From contig NC_045127.1 of the NCBI RefSeq assembly GCF_007655135.1, forward strand, positions 21,990,199 through 22,054,198: 64,000 nucleotides of DNA. The letters are read 5' to 3'. The DNA is from Punica granatum (Eukaryota > Streptophyta > Magnoliopsida > Myrtales > Lythraceae). The translations under genes were made by a program, and so were the position numbers. Of this stretch, positions 11,801-23,910 are shown piece after piece (within the stretch, counting starts at the first letter, position 1; the number at the start of each line of letters is the position of its first letter). The notes below the pieces were generated by a model, which saw nothing but the letters and a program-made list of their open reading frames with translations, was not told the DNA's origin and did no database searches.

Positions 11801-14800
11801 GTGAAATCCTGATCCACACTGCGTTTATGAGGCGGAGGATTTTCAGCTCATATCTGTATCAACAAGCCCAAACCTAAAGAAGCATATCTTGGATATATTA
11901 AGGAAATATTCTCTTGATGTTAATGGGGAAGATGAGATGACTTGATCCATAGATTGAGAATATTATTATCATAATTACGTAATATATTTAATATAGATAG
12001 AAATATATTTAGAATTATAATTTACTAGTAACTTTAGTTCGAGTCAAGAGTTTAAAGTTTCCAATTTTGGAGTAATTACTTGTTTTGTTTTATAGATTTA
12101 CATAGTAACGTCCAAGATTTTAATTTCCTATTTTAGTTTCTTAGTTTTCTTTGGCCAACATATAGTCCATCACAATGTACTGGAAGTGAGAACTAGATTC
12201 CTCAGAAATAGCTACTGATGAATGATACTTTAAGATTGCTATAACTCTTTGTTTTCAGTATATCGTTAGGGTTTAGCCCTGTTCTGTTCCCTTCCAGTCT
12301 AAATTCAGATTTAGGCGCGAGAAATCGTGATCCGCGATGTGTCAATGATGCGGAGGATTTTCAGCCCATATCTGTATCAAAAAGCCCAAACCCAAAGAAG
12401 CATATCTTGGATATATTATGGAAATAATCTCGTGATGTGGATGGGGAAGATGCGATGTCTTGATCCATAGACTGAGAATATTATTATCTAAATTAGGCAA
12501 TACATTTAATATAGTAAAAAATATTTTTAGAATTATATATGACTTGGAATTTTAGTTCTAATCAAGAGTTTAAAGTTTCTAATTCTGGAATGATTACTTA
12601 TTTTGTTTTAGGAAGTAACATGGTAACGGCCTAGATTCTAATTTCCTATTTTAGTTTCTTAGTTCCCTTAGGCCTATATATAGTCCATCTCAATGTACAA
12701 GAAGAGAGAACTAGATATTTCAGAAACAGCTACTGATGAATGATACTTTGAGTATGCTATAACACTATGTTTTCAGCAAATCGTTAGGGTTTGGCCGTGT
12801 TCTGATCCCTTCCAGTCTAAATTTAGATTTAGGCGCGAGAAATCCTGATCCGCGCAGTGTTAAGGACGCGGAAGATTTTTAGCCCATATCTGTATCAACA
12901 TGCCCAAGCCCAAAGAAGCATATCTTGGATATATTATGGAAATATTCTCGTGATGTGGATGGGGAAGATTAGATTTCTTGATCCATAGACTGAGAATATT
13001 ATTATCTTAATTAGGTAATACATTTATTATAGTAAAAAATATTTTTAGAATTATATATTACTAGGAATTTTAGTTCGAGTCAAGAGTTTAAAGTTTCCAA
13101 TTATGGAATAATTACTTATTTTGTTTTAGGAAGTAACATGGTAATGGCCTAGATTCTAATTTCCTATTTTAGTTTCTTAGTTCCCTTAGGCCTATATATA
13201 GTCCATCTCAATGTACAAGAAGAGAGAACTAGATATTTCAGAAACAGCTACTGAAGAATGATACTTTGAGTCTCCTATAACTCTTTGTTTTCAGCATATC
13301 GTTAGGATTTAGCCGTGTTCTGTTCCCTTCCAGGCTAAATTCATATTTAGGCGCGAGAAATCGTGATCCACGCAGTGTCAATGACGCGGGGGATTTTTAG
13401 CCCATATCTGTATCCACAAGCCCAAGCCCAAAGAAGCATTTCTTGGATATATTAAGGAAATATTCTCGTGATGTGGATGGGGAAGATGAGATGTCTTGAT
13501 CCATAGACTGAGAATATTATTATCTTAATTAGGTAATATATTTAATATAGAAAGAAATATTTTTAGAATTATATATGACTAGAGGTTTTAGTTCGAGTCA
13601 AGAGTTTAAAGTATCCAATTATGGAATAATTACTTATTTTGTTTCAGGAAGTAATATAGTAACGGCCTAGATTCTAATTTCCTATTTTAGTTTCTTAGTT
13701 CTCTTAGGCCTATATATAGTCCATCTCAATGTACAAGAAGAGCGAACTAGATATTTCAGAAACTACTATTGATGAATGATACTTTGAGTTTGCTATAACT
13801 CTTTGTTTTTAGCATATCGTTAGGGTTTAGCGGTGTTCTATTCCCTTCGAGTCTAAATTAAGATTTAGGCGCGAGAAATCCTCATCCGCACTGCGTTAAT
13901 GAGGCGGAGGATTTTCAGCTCATATCTGTATCAACAAGCCCAAACCTAAAGAAGCATATCTTGGATATATTAAGGAAATATTCTCTTGATGTGAATGGGG
14001 AAGATGAGATGTCTTGATCCGTAAACTGAGAATATTATTATCTTAATTAGGCAATACATTTAATATAGTAAAAAATATTTTTAGAATTATATATGACTTG
14101 GAAATTTAGTTCTAATCAAGAGTTTAAAGTTTCTAATTCTGGAATGATTACTTATTTTGTTTTAGAAAGTAACATGGTAACTGCCTAGATTCTAATTTCC
14201 TATTTTAGTTTCTTAGTTCCCTTAGGCCTATATATAGTCCATCTCAATGTACAAGAAGAGAGAACATTGATATTTCAGAAATAGCTACTGATGAATGATA
14301 CTTTGAGTCTGCTATAACTCTTTGTTTTCAGCATATCGTTAGGGTTTAGCCGTGTTCTGTTCCCTTCCAGTCTAAATTCAGATTTAGGCTCGAGAAATCG
14401 TGGTCCGCGCAGTGTCTATGACGCGGAGGATTTTTAGCCCATATCTGTATCAACAAGCCCAAGCCCAAAGAAGCATATCTTGGATATATTATGGAAATAT
14501 TCTCGTGATGTGGATGGGGAAGAAGAGATGTCTTGATCCATAGACTGAGAATATTATTATCTTAATTATGTAATACATTTAATATAGTAAAAAAAAATTT
14601 TAGAAATATATATGACTAGGAATTTTAGTTCGAGTCAAGAGTTTAAAGTTTCCAATTCTAGAATAATTACTTATTTTGTTTTAGGAAGTAACATGGTAAC
14701 GGCCTAGATTCTAATTTCCTATTTCGGTTTCTTAGTTCTCTTAGGCCTATATATAGTCCATCTCAATGTACGAGAAGAGAGAACTAGATATTTCAGAAAC

Positions 14801-15772
14801 AACTATTGATGAATGATACTTTGAGTTTGCTATAACTCTTTGTTTTCAGCATATCGTTAGGGTTTAGCTGTGTTTTATTCCCTTCGAGTCTAAATTAAGA
14901 CTTAGGCGCGAGAAATCCTGATTCGCGCTGCGTCAATGTGGCGAAGGATTTTCAGCTCATATTTGTCTCAACAAGCCCAAGCCTAAAGGAAGATATCTTG
15001 GATATATTAAGGAAATATTCTCGTGATCTGGATGGGGAAGATGAGATGTCTTGATTCATAGACTGAGAATATTATTATCTTAATTAGGTAATATATTTAA
15101 TTTAGAAAGTAATATTCTTAGAATTATATATGACTAGCAATTTTAGTTCGAGTCAAGAGTTTAAAATTTCCAATTTTGGAATAATTACTTATTTTTTATT
15201 GGAAGTAACAGAGTAACGGCCTAGATTCTAATTTCCTATTTTAGTTTCTTAGTCTTCTTAGGCTTACATATAGTCCATCTCAATGTACTAGAAGAGAGAA
15301 CTAGATACATCAGCAATAACTACTGATGAATGATACTTTGAGTTTGCTATAACCCTTTGTTTTCAGCACATCGTTAGGGCTTAGCCGTGTTCTATTCCCT
15401 TCGAGCCTAAATTAAGATTTAGGCGCGAGAAATCCGGATCCGCGCTGCGTCAATGAGGCGGAGGATTTTCAGCTCATATCTGTATCAACAAGACCAAGCC
15501 CAAAGAAGCATATCTTGGATATAATTAGGAAATATTCTCTTGATGTGAATGGGGAAGATGAGATGACTTGATCCATAGATTGAGAATATTATTATCTTAA
15601 TTACGTAATATATTTAATTTAGATAGAAATATATTTAGAATTATAATTTACTTGTAATTTTAGTTGGAGTCAAGATTCTAAAGTTTCCAATTTTGAAGTA
15701 ATTACTTGTTTTGTTTTATAGATTTACATAGTAACGGCCTAGATTTTAATTTTCTAATTTAGTTTCTTAGTT
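8884..15772 (+). repeat. Heterogeneous satellite monomers between MITE 1 and the hAT element
   Basis: About thirteen tandem monomers of roughly 518 bp without one strict higher-order period. Units near 9100-10900 form a closely related X-type cluster (all with 'gagtctgctataac'). From about 11100 on, X and Y types mix. The unit at about 11160-11600 resembles the one at about 14770-15190, seven monomers away. A block at about 13300-14100 recurs in changed form near 21150 and 49320. No gene is seen. Confidence 0.88.
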
Positions 15773-15780
15773 TTCATAGG
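15773..15780. repeat. 8-bp target site duplication of the hAT element, left copy
   Basis: TTCATAGG directly before the element and repeated exactly at 20466-20473. In uninterrupted X-type monomers the sequence reads 'agttttcataggccaac', so the insertion point is clear. Eight base pairs is the standard hAT duplication. Confidence 0.96.
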
Positions 15781-15925
15781 CAGTGTTATCAGCCTCGGAC
15801 CGGCCCGGGCGGTTCGACCGGTCGGACCGGAATCCGGACCTGTGTCCGGTCCGGTTACCTAAAAAACCAAAATTGCATAAAAAAACCGGTGAACCCAGAA
15901 AACCGGCCGGTTTTTAAACAAACCC
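15781..15925. repeat. Left terminal inverted repeat and ACCGG-rich subterminal region of the hAT element
   Basis: The 12-bp end CAGTGTTATCAG is followed by many CCGG/ACCGG and GGTTCGACCGG-type motifs in both orientations, ending with 'aaccggccggtttttaaac'. Clusters of short subterminal repeats are the usual binding sites of plant hAT transposases. Assigning that role here is inference from the family. Confidence 0.75.
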
Positions 15926-17211
15926 ATCAAACCCATTCGAACTGGCTGGTTGATGGGTTCACGATTTTTAAGTGAAATCCGGATCTCACGACCCGAGCCC
16001 GAAACCAAATTCGGTGTTCAGTCGCCCAAACTCAACAGAGCAGGATTGAATCGAAGAAAAAATTGAAAGCTGAAGTCAGAAGGTGAAAACCCTAGTCGGC
16101 GATCCTCTTCGATCTTCCTTCTTCTCGTCAGTGTCGTCACTCTCCGGTCCTATTAAGTTCAGGCATCGGCTGATTCAACTCATCAGCAACTTCAATTCGA
16201 GGCCGAGCTTCCCTTTCTCAGTCGAGCAACGCAAGATTGGAACAGGTTGGAGCTTTTCCTTTTGTCTCTTCTCGGCTTCTCTCAGTTTAATCTTCGATTC
16301 TGCATCTTCCTCCTCCTACTTCAGTATCAGCTGAGTGAAATTGGTGCTGTGAATTAGGCTCCTTTCTTTGCCCTGCTTCTGTGAATTGGTGCTGAATTGG
16401 TTTAGTGATTGATTTCCTGAACAGATCGATGGAGGGGGAACCAAAAGTAGGAGGATTTACTACTAACCTGTATGACTAGAGCATAGAGTGGCAGAGTCAC
16501 ATAACTGCAAAGTACTTGTATTAAGACCCTGCATAAATTTTCCAGTTAGACCAACTTTGCATTAGCAGAGTCTTGAAACTATCGATCTCGACTTAAAAAC
16601 TCACCCCATTGATAATCTGATGATGATGTCTTCGAGCTTGCTGTGGAAGTATCATTCCTGTGACACTACTAGTTTTGTGATTTTTTCTGAAGTAACATGT
16701 TAGAATTGATAGAATTCAAATAACATGCTGGTTGAATCGTTTAAGTAATTGATGAATTTATTTTATTTGAAATGTCGATTGCTTCAATACTTGAAAGCCT
16801 GCCATACTTAAATCATGATCTGACTCATTTATTATTCTTATTTTCCATCTCATCGATAATTCATCTGCATCTTAAACATGCTAATGCTTTTGGTTAGAAT
16901 CTTTGAAGCAGCCGTTCACTGTAGTTCACTGTAGTTCTGTTCTTAATCTTAATCTTTTGTAGTTCTGTTCATTGTAGTTCACTGCTTTTGCATCTTAATA
17001 TGCATCTTAAATATGAATTTTTGCTTAACTCTACTTCACTGTAGTTCTGTTCTGTTATGCAACTCTTGTCCTCTGTGTGTCAAATTCAAATTAGCTGCTG
17101 CTTCAAATTTGCTGTTCTCTAACTCCCATTATGTTGCTGTTCCGTAACTCTTGTCCTGTTCTGATCTTTACTCCTATGAATTTTTTTTTCATCGTTATAG
17201 GCTGCTGGACA
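15926..17211 (+). other. Promoter, 5' leader and probable leader intron of the hAT transposase
   Basis: No long reading frame matching a known protein is seen. Sequence around 16060-16245 is less AT-rich and looks like a plant 5' untranslated exon ('gtgaaaaccctagtcgg', then C/T-rich). A plausible donor is 'aacag|gttgg' at 16245/16246. A plausible acceptor is 'cgttatag|gctgctgg' at 17200/17201, which would leave 11 leader bases before the ATG at 17212. The intron would be about 955 bp, T-rich, with tandem 'cactgtagttctgttc'-type words near 16915-17060. The open frame at 16083-16334 has no recognised homology and is probably leader sequence. Confidence 0.5.
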
Positions 17212-19940
17212 ATGAGTTCTGCTGGTGCCAGCAACAGCAACACACCTACTCCTACGTCGTCTACTAGAGAATCCACCCCGATTTCTTCTACTCCAAAAGC
17301 CATAACTAGGGGAAAATCTGACCCTGCATGGGCACATTGCAAAGAAGTACCATCAGCAAATGGAAGGAAGGGTCTGTTATGCTTGTACTGTTCAAAGGTT
17401 CTCGCCGGTGGCGGTATAAATCGATTTAAACAACATTTGGCGGGATTAAAAGGGAATGCGGAGACATGTAGGAAGGTATCAGATCCTATTCGATATGCAA
17501 TGCAGGAACATCTGGCTGGACACATAATGGAAAAGAAAAGGAAGCGTGATATGTTAGATGAGCAAAATCCATACCGACCACATTATAAAGCTCATGAGGA
17601 AGATATGTATGCACCCTCCGAGCATGATGATGAGATAGAAGAAATTGCACATCTTCATTCAAAAGCAAAAGGGAAGGCAATTCAAGCTACTCAATCAAAA
17701 GCAGCGATGCCAAAAATTAATTCATACTTTCAACCGAGAACAACATCGGGAGCTCAAAGGACACTCAAGAGTGTTTTGCAAAGCAAAGAAGTCAACGAGA
17801 AGTGTGATCTTGCCATTTCTAAGTGGATGCTTGCCACAGGTATACCGTTTAATACGGTTAATTCCCCTTATTACCAGCAAGCAATCGATGCCATTACTAG
17901 CATGGGGGCAGGTTATAAAGGTCCGGGCTTTCATGATCTTCGGGGATATTTATTGACAAAAAATGTTGAGGAGGTAAGAAAGTATGTCGATAGCTACCGA
18001 TCTATTTGGAAAGAGACGGGCTGCACGATAATGGCAGATGGATGGACATACCAATGCAGGAGAACTCTAATTAACTTTTTAGTTTATTGTCCTAAGGGGA
18101 CTGTTTTCTTGAAGTCTGTCGATGCTTCAGATGCTTCAAAGACGGGGGAGATGCTTTACAAATTATTTCGAGAGGTGGTCTTATTTGTCGGTCAAGAGAA
18201 TGTTGTTCACTTTGTGACAGACAATGCCGCTAACTATGTGGCTGCTGGTCACTTGTTGGAGCAAGAGTTCAAGACGATATTTTGGTCTCATTGTGCGGCT
18301 CATTGCATTAATTTGATTCTTAGTGATATTGGTAAGTTGGATGAGGTGAATGATATTGTGACTCATGCTGCGAAGATTACCAAGTACATCTATAATCATT
18401 GCTTTTGCATTGAATATGATGAGAAAATTTACTGGTGGACGAGAGATTCTTCGCCCTGCTCCAACTCGTTTTGCCACGAATTTCATTGCATTGCAGAGTA
18501 TATTGGCACAACAAAATGCATTGAGGGCTATGGTAACATCTAGTGAGTGGACTAGTTCAATCCATGCAAAGGAAAATAAAGCAAAGGAATTTGTGAAATT
18601 GTTATTTCTGGAGACTTTTTGGTCTGAATGTGCAACCATAGTGCAGATTAGTGAACCTCTTGTTCGTGTATTACGTATTGTTGATAGTGATGAAAGGCCT
18701 GCGATGGGATATCTGCTTGAAGCAATGTACAAAGCTAGGGAAGAGATGTTGAAAAGATTCAATAGGAGAAAGAAGAAGCTTGAGCCATATATTAACATTC
18801 TTGATGCTCGATGGGATAGGCAACTGCACAAGAACTTGCATACTGCTGGGTATTGGTTGAATCCTAAATATCAGTATGACTTGACCGAGATAGAGAAGAA
18901 TAGAGGAACGGTTTCTGGTTTGTTGGATGTTATAGAGAGATATTCTTATGGAAAGCCCTCATTGCAAACAAAATTGACGAGTGAAATGAAGATTTTTAAA
19001 AATGCTGAAGGTGATTTTGGACGAGTATCTGCAGTATCTGATCACACCGTGATGGCTCCGGGTATGTTGTAAAAATTATTTTCAATCATTATTTCTTACT
19101 TTATTTGAATTTGTTCATTTTCTTATTGTTATTTTCTTTATTTATATCTAGATGAGTGGTGGATGTGGTATGGCTCGAGAGCACCAAATTTACAAAAGTT
19201 GGCTATTCGTGTTTTAAGCCAAACTTGTAGTGCCTCGGGTTGTGAGCGGAATTGGAGTTTGTTCGAGCATGTTCATTCTAAGAAAAGGAACCGACTTGAG
19301 CATCAACGTTTGAATGACCTTGTTTATGTCCATTATAATTTGAAGTTGCAACAAAGGTACATACATATTGCTTCTTTCCATTTTTTCTTTTACTTTACTA
19401 TATATTGTTTCTCATATTTGAAGATTTGCTTTGCTTTGAAACTTTGATGATCTATTGCAACTTGCAACATGTAAGTATACATGAGATACTTGTTTTGTAG
19501 GAACTACTTCAAGGGTAGAAATTACGACCCAATTGATTTCGAAAAGTTCGCTTCTTATTCTACTTGGGTACTAGAGGATGAGCCAACGACCCTATCAAAT
19601 GAAGAATTGCGAACATTTAGACGAGATTTGCAAATGTGCATTCAAGAAACTGGAAACGATGGTACTAAATATTCTTATTTCATTTCGATTATCTTCATGA
19701 TATGATGAATATTTAAATTTCATTTTTAAGAAGTTATATTCCTTGTCAGATTTGTTGAATTTGAATTTGGAAGATCTTGATATGGGTGATGAGGCTGAAG
19801 ATAATATTGATGGAGGGAATGTCAATGACCGAGGCCAAGAAAATATATTTTTTGGAGCTCCTGAAGCACCAAATGATGTTGCAGCTGAAGACAATATTCG
19901 TGAAAATTATGGTGGAGATTGGAGTGCATGGAATTGCTGA
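17212..19940 (+). CDS. hAT transposase (BED zinc finger, DUF659, hAT dimerisation domain), four exons, one frameshift
   Basis: Encodes the enzyme that would excise and reinsert this element. Coding exons read 17212-19061, 19152-19356, 19501-19661 and 19750-19940, all with GT-AG introns, and the frame is kept at each junction. Allowing for one extra base, this is about 801 residues. Residues about 35-90 form a BED zinc finger (Cys57, Cys60, His75, Cys86), with a basic KKRKR stretch near 108-112. DUF659 follows from about 195 and runs into the catalytic core: Asp276 in ADGWT, Asp337 in TDNAAN, then C361xxH364 and, after the frameshift, the MRKFTGGREILRP segment. Exons 2 and 3 hold the C-terminal dimerisation domain with CERNWS (Glu about 648). 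The last exon is acidic. The frame breaks at the T run 18403-18406, where one extra T shifts frame 1 to frame 2. It may be a real mutation or a base-call error. The ATG at 17212 is preferred over the upstream in-frame ATG at 17131, which lies in the probable intron. Confidence 0.9.
18403..18406 (+). other. Frameshift site in the hAT transposase
   Basis: The protein reads normally in one frame up to '..KYIYNHCF' and continues as 'ALNMMRKFTGG..' in the next frame. The shift falls at a TTTT run and equals one surplus T. Without it the four exons give a whole number of codons. As it stands, translation would run out of frame to a stop at about 18541, removing the second half of the core and the dimerisation domain. 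Confidence 0.85.
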
Positions 19941-20372
19941 TGAAATTAATTCGCCTGTCAAATGTTTTGTCGTGGTTTTTCTTTGATGATTTTATATTTT
20001 CTGCAAGTTAGATGGACTTGTTTCTTTGGTTTTCCAATGAGACAGCTATATGTACTTCCGCAATGTACTCTTGGGGGTGGGTTAACAGCTTAATAGCAAA
20101 CATGCATCATGGTTGGTTTTTGGTTTGTGGACACGGCTATGCAGATTCTAACATGTTGTTTTGGTTCTGGTGCTGCATTAAAGCTCTATAAGGGAAAAAG
20201 AGAAAAAAAGAAACATGACTGATTCAGGAAGGAGGAACTAAGGAGGAAGAAAAAGAAAAGAAATAGCTAAAGAAATGTAGCAATGTACTGAGGAAAGGTT
20301 CCTCAAATATATTTCTCATTTTTATATTATTATTTTTAAATAATAAATATTTATTTATTTTTTAATTAAATA
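19941..20372 (+). other. 3' untranslated and terminal non-coding region of the hAT element
   Basis: After the TGA at 19938-19940 there is no further reading frame of note. The stretch is T-rich, then A/G-rich ('gaaaaagaaaagaaatagc'), then strongly AT-rich. An AATAAA hexamer at 20342-20347 is a possible poly(A) signal, although about 400 bp past the stop. Earlier AT-rich sites near 19990 could serve as well. Nothing else is seen. Confidence 0.5.
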
Positions 20373-20465
20373 TGCGGTCCGACCCATCGAACCCCGGTTG
20401 AACCCATAAACCCGTGACCCCATACCTCGGCCGGTTCGATGTCCGGTCCGGTTCTGATAACACTG
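20373..20465. repeat. Right subterminal region and terminal inverted repeat of the hAT element
   Basis: Contains CCGG/CGGTTC-type motifs mirroring the left end ('gcggtccgacccatcgaac', 'cctcggccggttcgatgtcc') and ends in CTGATAACACTG, the exact complement of the left 12-bp end. Confidence 0.8.
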
Positions 20466-20473
20466 TTCATAGG
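20466..20473. repeat. 8-bp target site duplication of the hAT element, right copy
   Basis: TTCATAGG, identical to 15773-15780. The satellite continues directly with 'ccaacatatagtccatcac'. Confidence 0.96.
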
Positions 20474-23400
20474 CCAACATATAGTCCATCACAATGTACT
20501 GGAAGTGAGAACTAGATTCCTCAGAAACAGCTACCGATGAATGATACTTTGAGTTTGCTATAACTCTTTGTTTTTAGTATATCGTTAGGGTTTAGCCGTG
20601 TTCTGTTCCCTTCTAGTCTCAATTCAGATTTAGGCGCCCGAAATCGTGATCCGCGATGTGTCAATGACGCTGAGGATTTTCAGCCCATATCTATATCAAC
20701 AACCCCAAGCCAAAAGAAGCATATCTTGGATATATTATGGAAATATTCTCGTGATGTGGATGGGAAAGAAGAGATGTCTTGATCCATAGACTGAGAATAT
20801 TATTATCTTAATAAGGTAATACATTTAATATAGTAAAAATTATTTTTAGTATTATATATGACTAGGAATTTTAGTTCGAGTCAAGAGTTTAAAGTTTCCG
20901 ATTTTGGAATAATTACATATTTTGCTTTAGGAAGTAACATGGTAACGGCCTAGATTCTAATTTCCTATTTTAGAATTTTAGTTCTCTTGGGCCTATATAT
21001 AGTCCATCTCAATGTACAAGAAGAGAGAACTAGATATTTCAGAAACAACTACTGATGAATGATACTTTGAGTTTGCTATAACTCATTGCTTTCAGCATAT
21101 CGTTAGGGTTTAGCCGTATTTTGTTCCCTTCCAGTCTAAATTCAGATTTAGGCGCGAGAAATCGTGATCCACGCAGTGTCAATGACGCGGGAGATTTTTA
21201 GCCCATAACTGTATCCACAAGCCCAAGCCCAAAGAAGCATATCTTGGATATATTAAGGAAATATTCTCGTGATGTGGATGGGGAAGATGAGATGTCTTGA
21301 TCCATAGACTGAGAATATTATTATCTTAATTATGTAATATATTTAATATAGAAAGAAATATTTTTAGAATTATATATGACTAGCGGTTTTAGTTCGAGTC
21401 AAGAGTTTAAAGTATCCAATTATGGAATAATTACTTATTTTGTTTTAGGAAGTAATATAGTAACGGCCTAGATTCTAATTTCCTATTTTAGTTTCTTAGT
21501 TCTCTTAAGCCTATATATAGTCCATCTCAATGTACAAGAAGAGTGAACTAGATATTTCAGAAACTACTAATGATGAATGATACTTTGAGCTTGCTATAAC
21601 TCTTTGGTTTTAGCATATCGTTAGGGTTTAGCAGTGTTCTATTCCCTTCGAGTCTAAATTAAGATTTAGGCGCGAGAAATCCTGATCCGCGCTGCGTCAA
21701 TTAGGCGGAGGAATTTCAGCTCATATCTGTATCAACAAGCCCAAGCCTAAAGAAGCATATCTTGGATATATTAAGGAAATATTCTCTTGATGTGAATGGG
21801 GAAGATGAGATGACTTGATCCATAGATTGAGAATATAATTTTCATAATTACGTAATCTATTTAATTTAGATAGAAATATATTTAGAATTATAATTTACTT
21901 GTAATTTTATTTCGAGTCAAGAGTTTAAAGTTTCCAATTTTGGAGTAATTACTTGTTTTGTTTTATAGATTTACATAGTAACGGCCTAGATTTTAATTTC
22001 CTATTTTAGTTTCTTAGTTTTCTTTGGCCAACATATAGTCCATCACAATGTACTGAAAGTGAGAACTAGATTCCTCAGAAACAGCTACTGATGAATGATA
22101 CTTTAAGTTTGCTATAACTCTTTATTTTCAGTATATCGTTAGGGTTTAGCCCTGTTCTGTTCCCTTCCAGTCTAAATTCAGATTTAGGCGCGAGAAATCA
22201 TGATCCGCGCTGTGTCAATGACGCGGAGGATTTTCAGCCAATATCTGTACAACAAGCCCAAGCCCAAAGAAGCATATCTTGGATATATTATGGAAATATT
22301 CTCGTGATGTGGATGGGGAAGATGAGATATCTTGATCCATAGACTGAGAATATTATTATCTTAATTAGGCAATACATTTAATATAGTAAAAAATATTTTT
22401 AGAATTATATATGACTTGGAATTTTTGTTCTAATCAAGAGTTTAAAGTTTCCAATTCTGGAATGATTACTTATTTTGTTTTAGGAAGTAACATAGTAACG
22501 GCCTAGATTCTAATTTCCTATTTTAGTTTCTTAGTTCCCTTAGGCCTATATATAGTCCATCTCAATGTACAAGAAGAGAGAATTAGATATTTCAGAAACA
22601 GCTACTGATGAATGATACTTTGAGTCAGCTATAACTATTTGTTTTTAGCATATCGTTAGGGTTTAGCCGTGTTCTGTTCCCTTCCAGTCTAAATTCCAGT
22701 TTAGGCGCGAGAAATCGTGATCCGCGCAGTGTCAAGGACGCGGAAGATTTTTAGCCCATATCTGTATCAACAAGCCCAAGCCCAAAGAAGCATATCTTGG
22801 AAATATTATGGAAATATTCTCGTGATGTGGATGGGGAAGATGAGATGTCTTGATCCATAGACTGAGAATATTATTATCTTAATTAGGTAATATATTTAAT
22901 TTAGAAAGAAATATTTTTAGAATTATATATGACTAGCAATTTTAGTTCGAGTCAAGAGTTTAAAGTTTCCAATTTTGGAATATTTACTTATTTTGTTTTA
23001 GGAAGTAACAGAGTAACGACCTAAATTCTAATTTCCTCTTTTAGTTTCTTAGTATTCTTAGGCTTACATATAGTCAATCTCAATGTACTAGAAGAGAGAA
23101 CTAGATACATCAGAAACAACTACTGATGAATGATACTTTGAGTTTGCTATAACTCTTTATTTTGAGCACATCGTGAGGGTTTAGCCGTTTTCTATTCCCT
23201 TCGAGTCTAAATTAAGATTTAGGCGTGAGAAATCTTGATCCGCGCGGCGTCAATGAGGCGGAGGATTTTCAGCTCATATCTGTATCAACAAGACCAAGCC
23301 CAAAGAAGCATATCTTGGATATAATTAGGAAATATTCTCTTGATGTGAATGGGGAAGATGAGATGTCTTGATCAATCGATTGAGAATATTATTATCTTAA

Positions 23401-23900
23401 TTACCTAATATGTTTAATTAAGATAGAAATATATTTAGAATTATAATTTACTTGTAATTTTAGTTCGAGTCAAGAGTCTAAAGTTTCCAATTTTGGAGTA
23501 ATTACTTGTTTTGTTTTAGAAAGTTACATTGTAACGGCCCAGATTTTAATTTCCTATTTTAGTTTCTTAGTTTTCATAGGCCAACTTATAGTCCATCACA
23601 ATGTAGTGGACGTGAGAACTAGATTCCTCATAAGCAGCTATTGATGAAAGATACTTTGAGTTTGCTATAACTCATTGTTTTCGACATATCGCTAGGGTTT
23701 AGTCGTGTTCTGTTCCCTTCCTGTCTAAATTCAAATTTCGGCGCGAGAAATCGTGATCCGCGCTGCGTCAATTGTGCGGAGGATTTTCAGCCCATATCTG
23801 TATCATCAAGCCCAAGCCCAAAGAAGCATATCTTGGATATATTAAGATAACATTCTCGTGATGTGGATGGGGAATATGAGATGTCTTGATCCATAGACTG
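20474..23900 (+). repeat. Heterogeneous satellite monomers right of the hAT element
   Basis: Six to seven tandem monomers, X and Y mixed. From about 21150 to 22800 the order and private variants ('gactagcggttttag', 'aagtatccaatta', 'gtaatatagtaacgg', 'gacttggaattt') match a block at about 49320-50900 and, in part, 13350-14150. The stretch ends at a truncated monomer. No gene is seen. Confidence 0.88.
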
Positions 23901-23910
23901 ACCTAGATTC
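23891..23910. other. Deletion junction of about 154 bp at the left edge of the dimeric HOR
   Basis: The text 'ccatagactg' jumps to 'acctagattctaatttcc'. In other monomers about 154 bp lie between these points, and landmark spacing across the site is 364 instead of 518 bp. The dimeric higher-order array starts in the next monomer, so the junction marks the boundary of the amplified block. Confidence 0.85.

Larger units (their letters stand above)
15781..20465 (+). mobile_element. Complete hAT-superfamily DNA transposon (4685 bp)
   Basis: A full-length element inserted in one satellite monomer. Its ends are CAGTGTTATCAG and the exact complement, a 12-bp perfect inverted repeat (20 of the first 23 positions match). 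It has a perfect 8-bp duplication TTCATAGG. Between the ends are ACCGG-rich subterminal regions, a probable 5' leader with an intron, a four-exon transposase gene on the plus strand and a 3' untranslated region. The perfect duplication, the intact ends and a gene with only one visible lesion suggest a recent insertion, later than the local array. It may be non-autonomous through the frameshift, but could be moved by an intact relative. Confidence 0.96.

Noticed and set aside
17103..17525. Minus-strand and alternate-frame open frames over the transposase (17103-17525, 17486-17680, 17645-17956, 18181-18831, 19595-19894)
   Set aside because: They overlap the well-supported transposase exons in other frames and show no domain of their own.
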